A stretch of DNA of 64,000 bases from JAEUIE01 sp035430005 (GCA_035430005.1 DAOMFV010000003.1:27833-91832); one strand, 5' to 3'. Counted from the first letter of the stretch, positions 1 through 10,276 are shown. The notes: generated from the letters alone by a model not told the origin. Made by a program: numbers and translations.

Positions 1-1
1 C

Positions 2-208
2 GCAAATACCACCACGAATTACCAAATGCTTCCAGGTGACCGCCTTTACGTGATGGCCGAACCGCTGGTGACCACCGATACCATGCTGGCTCGCATTATC
101 TCGCCAATCGAACGTATGTTGGGCGTGACACTGCTTGGTCAATCGACTGTGAGCAATCTGCGTGGCAACAATATTTCCCAGGGAAGCAATGGCAACGGCG
201 GCAACTAG
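2..208 (+). CDS. Polysaccharide export protein, C-terminal fragment
   Basis: This is the 3' end of a gene that begins before the window; the frame is open from base 2 to the TAG stop. The visible residues include NYQMLPGDRLYV, followed by a stretch rich in 'APIERMLG'-like residues (SPIERMLGVTLLG) and a Gly/Asn-rich tail. In planctomycetes this pattern closes the periplasmic SLBB-containing polysaccharide biosynthesis/export proteins (Wza-like outer-membrane secretin family): the last structured segment carries the PGD turn, and the tail is disordered. The family assignment rests on recall of that pattern and only about 68 residues are present. A short secreted protein follows 70 bases downstream, so the two may be co-transcribed. 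Confidence 0.55.
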   Translation, partial: ANTTTNYQMLPGDRLYVMAEPLVTTDTMLARIISPIERMLGVTLLGQSTVSNLRGNNISQGSNGNGGN

Positions 209-278
209 GGTCAAAGGCTCTACTACAATGGTATCTGTGGCATCATACATACCCTGGCAGCATGATGGAGGAAGAATC

Positions 279-656
279 ATGTTTCTTCGCCTTGCAGCAG
301 CAGCACTTCTAAGCATGGTCGCTGTCACCTCCCTGTGCCATGCCCAGGGAGCGGTTCCCGCTCAGCCTTCCAGTGCCTTTAACTGGCTTAACCTGAATCG
401 CCAAGGCGGCTCCACAGCTCAGAACTACTTCGGTATCGTCAGGCCCAACAACATGTTCCAGAACAGCCTGCAGAACGTTCAGCAGGAGTTCGGCAACCTG
501 ACTCAATCAGCCACTAATGCTGATCCGAACATGGTGCGGGCCACCGGGCATGCAGCCACCTTCATGAACTATGGCCACTACTATCCAAGACTTGGAACCG
601 GTACTGGCATCGGAACTGCACGGTCGGGACAGGGTATGCCATCATCCAAGCGATAA
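279..656 (+). CDS. Small secreted protein of unknown function
   Basis: The product is 125 residues and I do not recognise it. The ATG was chosen because it has a strong GGAGGAAG Shine-Dalgarno sequence 4-11 bases upstream and starts a clear signal peptide (MFLRLAAAALLSMVAVTS, cleavage probably after CHA-Q). The mature part is rich in Asn, Gln and Gly, with NWLNLNRQGG, NYFGIVRPNN and a late NYGHYYPRLG segment. It has no cysteines after the signal peptide and no recognisable catalytic motif. It probably resides in the periplasm or outside the cell. Its neighbours, a polysaccharide-export tail upstream and another small secreted protein downstream, hint at an envelope role, but that is inference. 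Confidence 0.7.
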   Translation: MFLRLAAAALLSMVAVTSLCHAQGAVPAQPSSAFNWLNLNRQGGSTAQNYFGIVRPNNMFQNSLQNVQQEFGNLTQSATNADPNMVRATGHAATFMNYGHYYPRLGTGTGIGTARSGQGMPSSKR

Positions 657-696
657 GCCAAACCGTTAGCCTGACACAGAATGAAAACCAACGAAA

Positions 697-732
697 AAAG
701 CTCGCCCGCGAGCTTTCAAGCGGCCAAGCCGC
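697..732 (+). other. Two adjacent hairpins between small secreted-protein genes
   Basis: A perfect 9-bp inverted repeat, AAAGCTCGC (697-705) and GCGAGCTTT (708-716), is followed at once by GCGGC-CAA-GCCGC (720-732). No T-run follows, so this is not a classical terminator. It lies just before the next gene's GAGGAGAG ribosome site and could attenuate, or stabilise the 5' end of, that message. Confidence 0.35.
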
Positions 733-747
733 CTGAGGAGAGAAGCC

Positions 748-1131
748 ATGTTACGGATGATCGCCTTCACGCTGCTCGGGTTGTTCACAGTTAGAGCACT
801 GTGCGCCACCGATGTGGACAAGTATCCGCCCGGTCAGAAGCCATTCCATTCACCGAAGGCTCCCGTACCGGATGGCGTATTCGCTGCGAACTCTTGTTAC
901 GGCTTCCATACAACCAGGTGGACACCCTGGAACCAGGCTTGTGGCAATTGCAACGCTGCAGGTGCTCCTTTGACTCAATCCTGTACTAACGGTGGATCGG
1001 ACGGAATGATCATTTTTGATGCTCCACCCCTATCACCGGTACTAATGCCTTCCCAGACGTTTCCTGGTGCCACGATCCCTGCTCCAGAAAGCACGAACTT
1101 GAACAAGCCCATGCCCCCGGTCAAGAAATAA
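748..1131 (+). CDS. Small cysteine-containing secreted protein
   Basis: This is a 127-residue protein with a signal peptide (MLRMIAFTLLGLFTVRALCA) and a GAGGAGAG ribosome site about 7 bases before the ATG. The mature part holds four cysteines in a short span (SCYGFH, QACGNCNAAG, QSCTNGG around residues 49-80), which suggests two disulfides or a metal site. The C-terminus is Pro-rich (PSQTFPGATIPAPES) and ends in Lys-Lys. It has no similarity I can name. It follows another small secreted protein in the same direction and is probably in the same transcription unit. The short Cys-bearing, Pro-rich style is common among uncharacterised secreted planctomycete proteins. Confidence 0.7.
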   Translation: MLRMIAFTLLGLFTVRALCATDVDKYPPGQKPFHSPKAPVPDGVFAANSCYGFHTTRWTPWNQACGNCNAAGAPLTQSCTNGGSDGMIIFDAPPLSPVLMPSQTFPGATIPAPESTNLNKPMPPVKK

Positions 1132-1165
1132 GAGCGTCGCCGTCAACGGTCCAGACGCTGCTCCG

Positions 1166-1194
1166 AATGCCCTACGCTCCCGCCGTGGGGCATT
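1166..1194. terminator. Possible bidirectional terminator between converging genes
   Basis: AATGCCC (1166-1172) pairs with GGGCATT (1188-1194) across a 15-base loop, followed by TTGTCGTT on the plus strand. It sits between two convergent genes, where a shared terminator is expected. The loop is long and the T-tract weak. Confidence 0.35.
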
Positions 1195-1210
1195 TGTCGT
1201 TGATGAGAGG

Positions 1211-1732
1211 CTAAGGTTCCAGATACTTGAGAATGCGTTCAAGCAACTGCTCCTCGTTCTCCCCATCGGTCGACAGTTTCAACTTGGGAATGGTGATTTC
1301 TTCCCACGCTGCCTTCACCCGGCGGTACAACTCCACCGTTCGATCAGCGGCGACATGCTTGCCGGCATCGCGGGCGAGCCTCTTTTCCGCTACCGCATCG
1401 GAACAGACGCACTCGGTGAGGACGAGCGGTCGGGCGCACTTTTCAGCACAGTGCTCCAGCGCCGACACTTGTGCACGCAGCGAAAAGGTTCTGCCATCAA
1501 TAATAATCGCTCGTTCTGAATGTTGCTCCGCATGGTAGGCTGCCAGTTGATAAAGTATAGCCATGCAGAAGTCATTCTGTTTGCTGGAATAGTCGATGTC
1601 GTCTGGAGCAAACAGGGAAGCACGCACTTCGTCTTTGTTCAGCAGCACCGCACCCATTTGCTTAGCCAATTGTTTGGCCAGCGTGGTTTTGCCTGTGCCT
1701 GGCAGTCCGGCGAAGGCGATTAACTTACTCAT
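1211..1732 (-). CDS. P-loop kinase / AAA-type ATP-binding protein
   Basis: This is a 173-residue P-loop protein. Walker A is at the extreme N-terminus (AFAGLPGTGKTTLAKQLAK), followed by NKDEVRASLF and a Walker-B-like stretch (RAIIIDGRTF). Late Arg residues (EKRLARDAGK) could form the lid. The layout matches small phosphotransferases of the AAA_33/zeta-toxin/gluconate-kinase-like group, which phosphorylate small molecules using ATP. The substrate cannot be told from sequence. The start chosen is the second in-frame ATG, because GGAG lies 6 bases before it; an ATG four codons earlier has no ribosome site. There is no antitoxin-like partner beside it, so a zeta-toxin role is unlikely. Confidence 0.7.
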   Translation of the reverse strand: MSKLIAFAGLPGTGKTTLAKQLAKQMGAVLLNKDEVRASLFAPDDIDYSSKQNDFCMAILYQLAAYHAEQHSERAIIIDGRTFSLRAQVSALEHCAEKCARPLVLTECVCSDAVAEKRLARDAGKHVAADRTVELYRRVKAAWEEITIPKLKLSTDGENEEQLLERILKYLEP

Positions 1733-1828
1733 CAGCAACTCCATTATCCATCGACTTTCGCCATTCTTACGGGTAAACTAAGGATACTGCCAGTTCTTCC
1801 CGCCAGCTTGATGATTTGAGGCTTCGCT

Positions 1829-4800
1829 ATGTCTGTCAGCCGAACTTGTATTCTCGTTTGTTGCTGTACTGTTATCGTATTCCTGGCTAGCAGGGAGGTG
1901 AGTGTTTTCGCTGAACCACCTGTCGCACTCAAGATTGATTTCAACCGCCAGATTCTGCCCATCCTTTCCGACCACTGCTACGCCTGTCATGGCCCCGATG
2001 AGAAAACCCGCAAGGCTGATCTGCGGCTGGATACCAAAGAAGGGCTGTTCAACAAGTTGGAAAGTGATGATTTCGTTGTCAAACCCGGCAAACCTGAAGA
2101 GTCGTTACTGATCGAGCGCATCAACAGCAGCGAACGTGACAAGATCATGCCGCCGGGCAAGCATAACAAACCGCTTAAGCCGGAGCAGAAGAAGATGCTC
2201 GAAGAGTGGATCAGGCAGGGAGCCAACTGGTCTCGCCATTGGTCGTTCGCAGCGCCTGGCAGAACTACTCTACCAGCCGTGAAGCAAACTGGGTGGGTGA
2301 AGAATCCGATTGACGCTTTCATCCTCGCCAAGTTGCAGGAACAGGGCCTCACCACATCGCCCCCTGCATCGAAGGCCCAACTGCTCAGGCGAGTGACGCT
2401 GGACCTGACCGGTTTGCCACCAACATCCTCCGAATTAGATGCGTTTCTTGCCGACAACTCACCGAAAGCCTACGAGAAAGTCGTTGATCGACTGCTGAGC
2501 AGTCAGCGTTATGCCGAGCATCAGGCGCGTCAATGGCTTGATGTCGCCCGGTATGGCGACACGCACGGTCTGCATCTGGATAACTACCGTGAAGCCTGGC
2601 CGTATCGTGAGTGGGTGATCAAAAGCTTTCTCCGTAATCAACCTTATGACCAGTTCATCACCGAGCAGTTGGCAGGCGATCTGCTTCCCAACGCCACCCT
2701 TGAGCAGACCATCGCTACCGGCTACAACCGTTGCCATGTCACCACCAGCGAAGGCGGCTCCATTGATGAAGAGGTCTACGTTCGTAATGTCGTCGATCAG
2801 GTGGATACCTTCGGAACTGTCTTTTTAGGGTTGACAGTCGGCTGCGCCCGCTGTCACGATCATAAGTACGATCCACTTTCCACGAAAGAATACTACCAGC
2901 TCTTCGCTTTCTTCAACAACATTGATGGCGCACCGCTGGATGGCAACGCTGCCCGCCATGCTCCCATCGCCAAAGTGGGAACGCCGGAAGAACTCGCCAG
3001 GCTTGATGAACTACAGAAGAAGATCGATCTGCAGAAGCATAAGGTTAAGGATGAACTTGCCAGGATTAAGTACGTCGATCCCCTGGAGGGCAAACCATCT
3101 GTTGAACTGGCCACCAGGGAAAAGCGTGCTGATTTTGTCTGGATCGACGATGATATTCCAGTCGGTAGTGAGAGCAGCTATAACAGTTCCTGGCAGTTCG
3201 TCAGTTCGCCCAGCGCTCCGGTCTACAGTGGCAGGGTAGCCCATACCCGTACCGCAACGGGCCTGAGTCAGCATTTAATTCAGGGTGCCAAGCAGGGACT
3301 TGTTGTAGGCAATGGCGATTCGCTGTTTGCCTACGTCTACATCGATCCAAAGAATCCGACCAAGGAGATCATGCTTCAATGGAACACCGGCGACTGGAAG
3401 CACCGGGCCTACTGGGGTGACAATAAGATCGATTGGGGCGCGGACAAGACCGGGAGCAGGATGCTGATGGGGCCGTTGCCCGAAGCAGGCCGATGGGTTC
3501 GACTCAGCGTCCCGGTAGACAAGGTGGGTTTGAAGCCCGGTGACCTCATCACTGGCTGGGCGTTCACACAGTTCGATGGAACCGTCACCTGGGATCGGGC
3601 CGGGATCAACTCACGCACTCCGCAGGGCGTTACGAACTTTGATTCATTGATCAGTTGGCTGCACTACGAGCAATCGCTGGGCGGAGCCAAGTTGCCTGGA
3701 CCACTTCAGAAAGTGATCAAGATCGCGCCTGACAAACGAAACGATGCCCAGCAGACTGAACTGCGAGAGTACTTCCTGGAGAACATCAATCCTGCCACCA
3801 AGAATCGCTTTGCCACACTCCAAAAGGAAGTGGAGGCGGCCACCAAGGAGCGTGCCGACTTCGATGCCAGTATTCCTGCGACGCTTATCTCCAAGGAACG
3901 CAAAGAGCCTCGCCCAGCTTTCATCCTGAAGCGGGGCGAGTACGATCAGCGGGGCGACAAAGTGGAACGAGGCACGCCGGTCATGTTCCCGCCTATGAAG
4001 AGCGATGTCCGTAAGGATCGTCTCGGCCTGGCCCAATGGCTTCTCGATCCGAACCATCCCACTACATCGAGAGTCGCTGTCAACCGCTTCTGGCAACAGG
4101 TTTTCGGCACCGGTTTGGCCAAGACTGCGGAAGACCTCGGCCTCCAGGGTGAACCGCCGACGCATCTCGAACTGCTTGATTGGCTCGCTGTCGAGTTCCG
4201 TGAATCGGGCTGGGATGTCAAGAACCTCATGAAGCTGATGGTAATGTCGAACACGTATCAACAGTCGGCTAAGATGACGCCTGATCGTTTGGCCAAGGAT
4301 CCTGGCAACCGTTACTACTCTCGTGGCCCACGTCATCGCCTCGATGCTGAAGTGTTGCGAGATCAGGCCCTCTATGTCAGCGGTCTGCTCGTCGAAAAGC
4401 TCGGCGGCCCCAGCGTGAAGCCTCCCCAGCCCAGCGGCTTGTGGGAAGCAGTTGGTTATGTTTCCAGCAATACTGCCAACTTCAAAGCTGATACCGGCGT
4501 GGAGAAAGTGCATCGCCGCAGCTTGTACACCTTCTGGAAGCGCACCGCTCCGCCGCCACAGATGTCGGCGATGGATGCGCCCTCCCGTGAATCGTGTACG
4601 GTTCGCCGGGAACGGACGAATACGCCTTTGCAAGCGTTGCTGCTGCTCAATGAAACCCAGTACGTGGAATGTGCGAGATCGTTGGCCCAGCGGAGCATGA
4701 CGGCCAGCGACACCATCGATGGACGGATCAAGTTCCTCATCAAAAGTGTTCTCTGCCGGGATGCTGATGCCCAGGAACTGACCGTTCTCAAGAATGCCTA

Positions 4801-4963
4801 CCAAGAACAACTGAGTTACTATACCAAGAGCCCCGCTGAAGCTGACAAGCTTCTTGCTGTGGGTGAAAGCAAGCCCAACGAGAAACTCAACAAACCGGAA
4901 CTCGCTGCCCTGACGATGGTGGCGAACATTGTGCTGAACCTGGATGAGGCATTAACCAAGTAA
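1829..4963 (+). CDS. PSD1-type cytochrome c / DUF1549 / DUF1553 protein
   Basis: This large exported protein of 1044 residues has the architecture typical of planctomycete genomes. A signal peptide (to about residue 28) is followed by a cytochrome-c-like domain with CYACH (Cys50, Cys53, His54). Next comes DUF1549, with a second CxxCH-type motif in VGCARCHDHKYDP (Cys339, Cys342, His343). A central insert of about 300 residues looks like a beta-rich lectin/LamG-type module. The C-terminal DUF1553 begins near DRLGLAQWL. A GAGG ribosome site precedes the ATG. The family is always paired with DUF1501 proteins, as here. Proposed roles are periplasmic electron transfer or polysaccharide (sulfated glycan) breakdown, but the function is not established. 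Confidence 0.9.
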   Translation: MSVSRTCILVCCCTVIVFLASREVSVFAEPPVALKIDFNRQILPILSDHCYACHGPDEKTRKADLRLDTKEGLFNKLESDDFVVKPGKPEESLLIERINSSERDKIMPPGKHNKPLKPEQKKMLEEWIRQGANWSRHWSFAAPGRTTLPAVKQTGWVKNPIDAFILAKLQEQGLTTSPPASKAQLLRRVTLDLTGLPPTSSELDAFLADNSPKAYEKVVDRLLSSQRYAEHQARQWLDVARYGDTHGLHLDNYREAWPYREWVIKSFLRNQPYDQFITEQLAGDLLPNATLEQTIATGYNRCHVTTSEGGSIDEEVYVRNVVDQVDTFGTVFLGLTVGCARCHDHKYDPLSTKEYYQLFAFFNNIDGAPLDGNAARHAPIAKVGTPEELARLDELQKKIDLQKHKVKDELARIKYVDPLEGKPSVELATREKRADFVWIDDDIPVGSESSYNSSWQFVSSPSAPVYSGRVAHTRTATGLSQHLIQGAKQGLVVGNGDSLFAYVYIDPKNPTKEIMLQWNTGDWKHRAYWGDNKIDWGADKTGSRMLMGPLPEAGRWVRLSVPVDKVGLKPGDLITGWAFTQFDGTVTWDRAGINSRTPQGVTNFDSLISWLHYEQSLGGAKLPGPLQKVIKIAPDKRNDAQQTELREYFLENINPATKNRFATLQKEVEAATKERADFDASIPATLISKERKEPRPAFILKRGEYDQRGDKVERGTPVMFPPMKSDVRKDRLGLAQWLLDPNHPTTSRVAVNRFWQQVFGTGLAKTAEDLGLQGEPPTHLELLDWLAVEFRESGWDVKNLMKLMVMSNTYQQSAKMTPDRLAKDPGNRYYSRGPRHRLDAEVLRDQALYVSGLLVEKLGGPSVKPPQPSGLWEAVGYVSSNTANFKADTGVEKVHRRSLYTFWKRTAPPPQMSAMDAPSRESCTVRRERTNTPLQALLLLNETQYVECARSLAQRSMTASDTIDGRIKFLIKSVLCRDADAQELTVLKNAYQEQLSYYTKSPAEADKLLAVGESKPNEKLNKPELAALTMVANIVLNLDEALTK

Positions 4964-4980
4964 CAGCAACAGAAAAAGAG

Positions 4981-5001
4981 CCTACGGGTTTATCCCGTAG
5001 G
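4981..5001. repeat. Palindromic repeat family A, copy 1
   Basis: A perfect 8-bp stem, CCTACGGG/CCCGTAGG, with loop TTTAT, starts 17 bases after the stop of the PSD1 gene. An almost identical copy follows the next gene's stop (6535-6555), and the shared context extends outside the stem (AAAAGAG before, TGCG after). It is a REP-like element. On the minus strand it is followed by CTCTTTTTC, so it could also act as a terminator in that direction. Confidence 0.75.
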
Positions 5002-5062
5002 TGCGCCGTGCAATCGATTGAACATTCACTCCGGGGGCTAACGCCCACTGGCTCTTTGAGAC

Positions 5063-6529
<1,467 letters not shown>

Positions 6530-6534
6530 AAGAG

Positions 6535-6555
6535 CCTACTGGTTTATCCCGTAGG
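6535..6555. repeat. Palindromic repeat family A, copy 2
   Basis: CCTACTGG/CCCGTAGG with loop TTTAT starts five bases after the DUF1501 stop. The one change from copy 1 turns a G-C pair into a T.G wobble, so the RNA hairpin is still fully paired. This points to selection on the RNA structure, although two copies are too few to prove it. Confidence 0.75.
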
Positions 6556-6645
6556 TGCGATGGCTACGTAGATCACCCATTCTGCGCAAGTAGATGAACA
6601 GATTCTGAAACCCGCGCAACCCTTCATCCCAGGCTCGTTTCCCCA

Positions 6646-6667
6646 GTGCATCCGGAACCGGATGCAC
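6646..6667 (+). promoter_or_regulatory. Perfect dyad in the leader of the PDZ gene
   Basis: GTGCATCCGG (6646-6655) and CCGGATGCAC (6658-6667) form a perfect 10-bp inverted repeat separated by AA. It ends 19 bases before the ATG and just before the AAGGAG ribosome site. It could be an operator or a hairpin that limits translation. No T-run follows. Confidence 0.4.
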
Positions 6668-6686
6668 GAAACACAAGGAGACAGCC

Positions 6687-7061
6687 ATGAACCGTTTTGC
6701 CAAGTTCACGCTCGTTCTGGGCGCTGCGGTGTTGATGTACCTGCCCACGCAGATTCAGGCTATCGAGCCTGCTTTTAATCGAAACTACTCCCACCATAAC
6801 TATGTTCGCCAAGGGTTGCGAATCACACTGGTTACCGCAAGGTCGCCGGCTGCCATGGCTCGGTTGGAGTGTGGTGATGTTATTGTCGCTGTGGATGGGC
6901 GAGCGATGTGCAATCCCGATGACCTCCATCGAGCCCTGCATGCGACCGGCTACCGGGGCATGCTGACTGTGCGTGATGCCCGCACCGGACACATTCATCA
7001 TGTGAGGGTTTACCCGGATCGCGGCCACATCGGGGTCAATGTCGTTCCTGTAGCTTACTAA
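6687..7061 (+). CDS. Small secreted PDZ-domain protein
   Basis: This 124-residue protein has a signal peptide (MNRFAKFTLVLGAAVLMYLPTQIQA) and one PDZ-like domain. The characteristic run is SPAAMARLECGDVIVAVDGR, the 'exit at low point' strand-turn of PDZ domains, followed by DDLHRALHATGYRG. There is no protease domain, so it is a stand-alone periplasmic peptide- or tail-binding module. AAGGAG lies about 7 bases before the ATG. Single-PDZ secreted proteins of this size are common in planctomycetes; their ligands are not known. A strong dyad lies in the leader. Confidence 0.8.
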   Translation: MNRFAKFTLVLGAAVLMYLPTQIQAIEPAFNRNYSHHNYVRQGLRITLVTARSPAAMARLECGDVIVAVDGRAMCNPDDLHRALHATGYRGMLTVRDARTGHIHHVRVYPDRGHIGVNVVPVAY

Positions 7062-7084
7062 CCTCGTTGCCTCTAACACATCAT

Positions 7085-7109
7085 CAAGCTGGAGCTTGCC
7101 TCCAGCTTG
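7085..7109. repeat. Palindromic repeat family B, copy 1
   Basis: CAAGCTGGAG and CTCCAGCTTG form a perfect 10-bp stem with loop CTTGC. It lies 23 bases after the PDZ gene's stop. The same stem occurs at 10307-10331 with a different loop, so the two copies bracket the sigma-factor/WD40 gene. It may serve as a terminator or mRNA-end stabiliser. Confidence 0.7.
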
Positions 7110-7204
7110 CCTGCTTTCTGCCTTGTAGCAAAAGAGAAAATAAATGAGCCGCCTGTATCGTATCGAGCCATTATACTGTGAAGTGATTCAATAGAGGTTG
7201 TCTC

Positions 7205-10200
7205 ATGACTACATCTATCCTGCACATGATTCATCACCATCGGCGTCAACGGCTGCAAACCGTGGTGTCGAAACTTGGTTCATGCAACGATCGTGAATTG
7301 CTCAAGCGGTTCGCCAGGCAAAAGGATGAACCCGCTTTCGAGGAACTGGTGCATCGCTATGGCAGCCTGGTATTAAGCGTGGCCAAAAGAATTGTAGGCG
7401 AACATCAAGAGGCCGAAGACGTTTTACAAGCTACTTTTTTTGTGTTGGCGCGCAAAGCGGGTGCCATCCCCTGGAAAGCGACCATTGCGCCCTGGCTTTA
7501 CGCCACCGCCTATCGACTGGCTTGCAATGCCCGCAAACGACAACGGCGACCACTCACGCCTCTGAAAAATGAACCATCACATCTTCCTCACCAGACACTG
7601 GGCTGGAATGAGACTTGTCAAATGCTCGACGAAGAGTTGATGAAGCTTTCTGAACCCACGCGTGCTGCTCTTATCTTGTGTTACCTTGAAGGCAAGACCC
7701 GTGACGAAGCAGCACAGCACCTGGGACTGAGTCTGGCCACCGTAAAACGCCGTTTGGAACAGGGTCGTCACTTGCTGCGTGATCGCCTCACCCGGCGTGG
7801 CCTGGCATTCTCAGCGGCTGGCTGGTGTATGATGCTCTCCAAGTCAGAATTAGACGCAGCCACGATTCGATCAGTGAAAGAGGCGGCGCTGGCAACCAAT
7901 CTACCGGCTTCCACGGCTTTGCTGGTGAAGGCCGGCACAACATGGACGCTTGCTTCCTTTCTGGTCGTGATGATCTCTATCGGGGCTGCCGGTTCCTGGT
8001 GGTGTCTGACTCAGCCTGTGCATACCGAGGCTCATGGAGCAATCGCATCTATCGTTCAACAAAAAATCAATGAAGATACCCCCAAGGTCGATACCTATGG
8101 CGACCCGCTTCCCGAAGGCGCCCTGGGCCGCCTCGGCACCATCCGCTTCCGCCCCGGACAGATGCTCCACGACATCGCTTTCTCCCCGGATCGCCGCTAT
8201 CTGGCTGGGTGGTTACATGGATATTTGATTTCACAGGGTAAGAGCAGACTGGTCTATTGGGACGCTATCACCGGCCAGGAAGTGCGATCGCTCGATCTGC
8301 CCAAAAATCACCTGCTGACATTACGATGGCTTTCCGATGGCAGACTACTTGCCCTCACCCGCTTTGCTCACGGCCACTATCATCTTTGCGAGTTCGCGCC
8401 TGGCAAGGAAACCACGTTTCCTGAAGCCGATTCTAACAGTTTGAATAGCTCTACCCGGGGCGATATCCGTTCCGCAGCTATCTCACCTGATGGCCAATGG
8501 GTAGCAACTGGTCGCCGTTCTGCCGAAGGCGAATATCAACCCATCGAACTCTGGGAAGCCAAACCCAACACCACGCTTGATGATCAACGGCCGATCCAGA
8601 TCGGCACCTATCCCGGTCATGGCCTCTATCTGCAGTTCAGCAACGATGGCAAGCAACTGATTGCGCTTTGTCGTTCGCAGGGCGCCATGATTCATGTGCC
8701 TTCGGAGAAGCGCGTCATCGGACAACCCGTCGGGTCATTGATCGATGGTGCGTGGGAAGAGAAAGCAACGGTAATAATCTTTGATGTTGCCACCCGCAAG
8801 CAACTCCGTTCCTTCAAAATCGCACCACCCCCGGGCTACTCCGAGTTGTTCCCGCCGCCTTCACGCATGGCCCTCACCAAAGATGGCGGCACACTCTACG
8901 TCGGCGACGAAACTGGCAAGGTGCATGGGTACGATTGCCTGACCGGTGAGGAGACAATCGCCATGCAAATCTATGAGAAAGATGCCAAAGCAAACAATTT
9001 TGAGCGGCCCATGGTCGCCAGCCTTGCAGTCACTGACGATCATCGAACGCTTTATGCCAGTACGATGCACAGCAGAATGCAGGAATGGGACATCTCCAAG
9101 AAGCAGAAACGCAGGACGATGACTGACCTCGACTGGGTCGATCACATAGCCCTTTCCAGTGATGGTCAAAAAGTGGTCGCTGTTAATCCGTCTATTACTA
9201 CGCAATTGGCAATTTACGACACCGTTACCGGTCACCGGCAGGGCGGATCACCCGGCCATCAGTTTTACGTCAATAGCCTGACTTTATTAACAAACGACCA
9301 GCTCATGACCACTGCCACTGATCGCCAGGTCATCTGGTGGGACTTAAAGACCAACAAGGAAGTGAAACGACAAACCTGCCCGCTTCTGCCGGGGTACCAG
9401 GGAATGCTCAGCTATTCAGAAGAGGCCAAGGGGCAATTTGGGTTTCTCCCCGACCATCGGAACCTGGCTTTTTGTGACCTTGATGGCCAAACCACCACCT
9501 GCACCTGTATTACCGGAGATAACGATTTCATCCGTTCCTTCTCGCTTGCTGGTTCAGGCATCTTCTATTCAAACAAAACCGGTCTGTTGCATTACTGGGA
9601 TGCAAAAACCAAAGCACTCAAGAAGACCTATCCGCATGCACTGGATGATATTGCCAACAGCTTGAGTATAGTCAGCGTCATCTTGTCTCCCGATCAAAGC
9701 ACCGTCATCGCCTTTTCTAACGGCCAACTTAACGGGGATGGGAAATTCTCTTATCGCTGTAACTTCATGGAAGTCTTTGATGCTGCAACCGGTAAACAGA
9801 AAGCTTTCTGGCATATTCCTGCCAATGCCCGGTGCAACGGTCATTTCAGCCCGGACGGCAAACGCCTCCTGGTCACCTGCCAATACTTGGGTAATGACTC
9901 TGCGCCAAAGACCCCAGTTGCAACCACCTTACAGATTCCCGAAAAAACAATGGCAGCCCTCTTCGATCTTCCATCGGGTAAGTTGCTCGGCTCATATAAG
10001 AACCCTAATGAACAAAGCTGGATGCCTTCCACCGCACTCTTCACTCATGACGGCCAACACGTCGTCATCGCCTGGAATGACGCCAGCATCGGTTTCTATG
10101 AAACTGCCACCGGCAAACTCTTGCGAACCTACACTGGCCACCGTGGCGAGATCAGTGCCATGCGTTTCTTAGACGGGGAAAAGCGGCTCGCCACAGCCAG

Positions 10201-10276
10201 CGACGACGGAACCTGCCTAATCTGGGATGTCAGTTTGAAAGCGTTAAGTGAGGGAAAGAAAACGGGCAAAGATTGA
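7205..10276 (+). CDS. ECF sigma factor fused to a membrane-anchored WD40-like propeller
   Basis: This is a 1023-residue fusion. Residues about 27-115 are sigma region 2 (FEELVHRYGSLVLSVAKRIV, EAEDVLQATFFVLAR, APWLYATAYRLA). Residues about 136-200 are region 4 with the helix-turn-helix DEAAQHLGLSLATVKRRLEQ. A single membrane segment follows near residues 246-268 (LASFLVVMISIGAAG). From about residue 305 to the end are WD40/YVTN-like blades with repeated 'FSPDRRYLA', 'ISPDGQWVAT' and terminal TASDDGTCLIWDVS motifs. This is the planctomycete ECF-plus-WD40 type (ECF01-Gob-like). The propeller should be extracytoplasmic, so the sigma domain may be held at the membrane and released or signalled through it. 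No separate anti-sigma gene lies beside it. The ribosome site is weak (AGAGG). Confidence 0.9.
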   Translation: MTTSILHMIHHHRRQRLQTVVSKLGSCNDRELLKRFARQKDEPAFEELVHRYGSLVLSVAKRIVGEHQEAEDVLQATFFVLARKAGAIPWKATIAPWLYATAYRLACNARKRQRRPLTPLKNEPSHLPHQTLGWNETCQMLDEELMKLSEPTRAALILCYLEGKTRDEAAQHLGLSLATVKRRLEQGRHLLRDRLTRRGLAFSAAGWCMMLSKSELDAATIRSVKEAALATNLPASTALLVKAGTTWTLASFLVVMISIGAAGSWWCLTQPVHTEAHGAIASIVQQKINEDTPKVDTYGDPLPEGALGRLGTIRFRPGQMLHDIAFSPDRRYLAGWLHGYLISQGKSRLVYWDAITGQEVRSLDLPKNHLLTLRWLSDGRLLALTRFAHGHYHLCEFAPGKETTFPEADSNSLNSSTRGDIRSAAISPDGQWVATGRRSAEGEYQPIELWEAKPNTTLDDQRPIQIGTYPGHGLYLQFSNDGKQLIALCRSQGAMIHVPSEKRVIGQPVGSLIDGAWEEKATVIIFDVATRKQLRSFKIAPPPGYSELFPPPSRMALTKDGGTLYVGDETGKVHGYDCLTGEETIAMQIYEKDAKANNFERPMVASLAVTDDHRTLYASTMHSRMQEWDISKKQKRRTMTDLDWVDHIALSSDGQKVVAVNPSITTQLAIYDTVTGHRQGGSPGHQFYVNSLTLLTNDQLMTTATDRQVIWWDLKTNKEVKRQTCPLLPGYQGMLSYSEEAKGQFGFLPDHRNLAFCDLDGQTTTCTCITGDNDFIRSFSLAGSGIFYSNKTGLLHYWDAKTKALKKTYPHALDDIANSLSIVSVILSPDQSTVIAFSNGQLNGDGKFSYRCNFMEVFDAATGKQKAFWHIPANARCNGHFSPDGKRLLVTCQYLGNDSAPKTPVATTLQIPEKTMAALFDLPSGKLLGSYKNPNEQSWMPSTALFTHDGQHVVIAWNDASIGFYETATGKLLRTYTGHRGEISAMRFLDGEKRLATASDDGTCLIWDVSLKALSEGKKTGKD

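Noticed and set aside
1211..1732. Zeta-toxin interpretation of the P-loop kinase.
   Set aside because: There is no antitoxin-like partner gene and the sequence fits general small-molecule kinases equally well.
3644..4810. A 388-codon open frame on the minus strand opposite the PSD1 gene.
   Set aside because: It is antisense to a strongly supported gene, has no ribosome site or recognisable domain and its composition follows from the codon use of the other strand. Similar shadow frames at 5717-6442, 33880-34962, 37480-38169 and 38784-39608 were rejected for the same reason.
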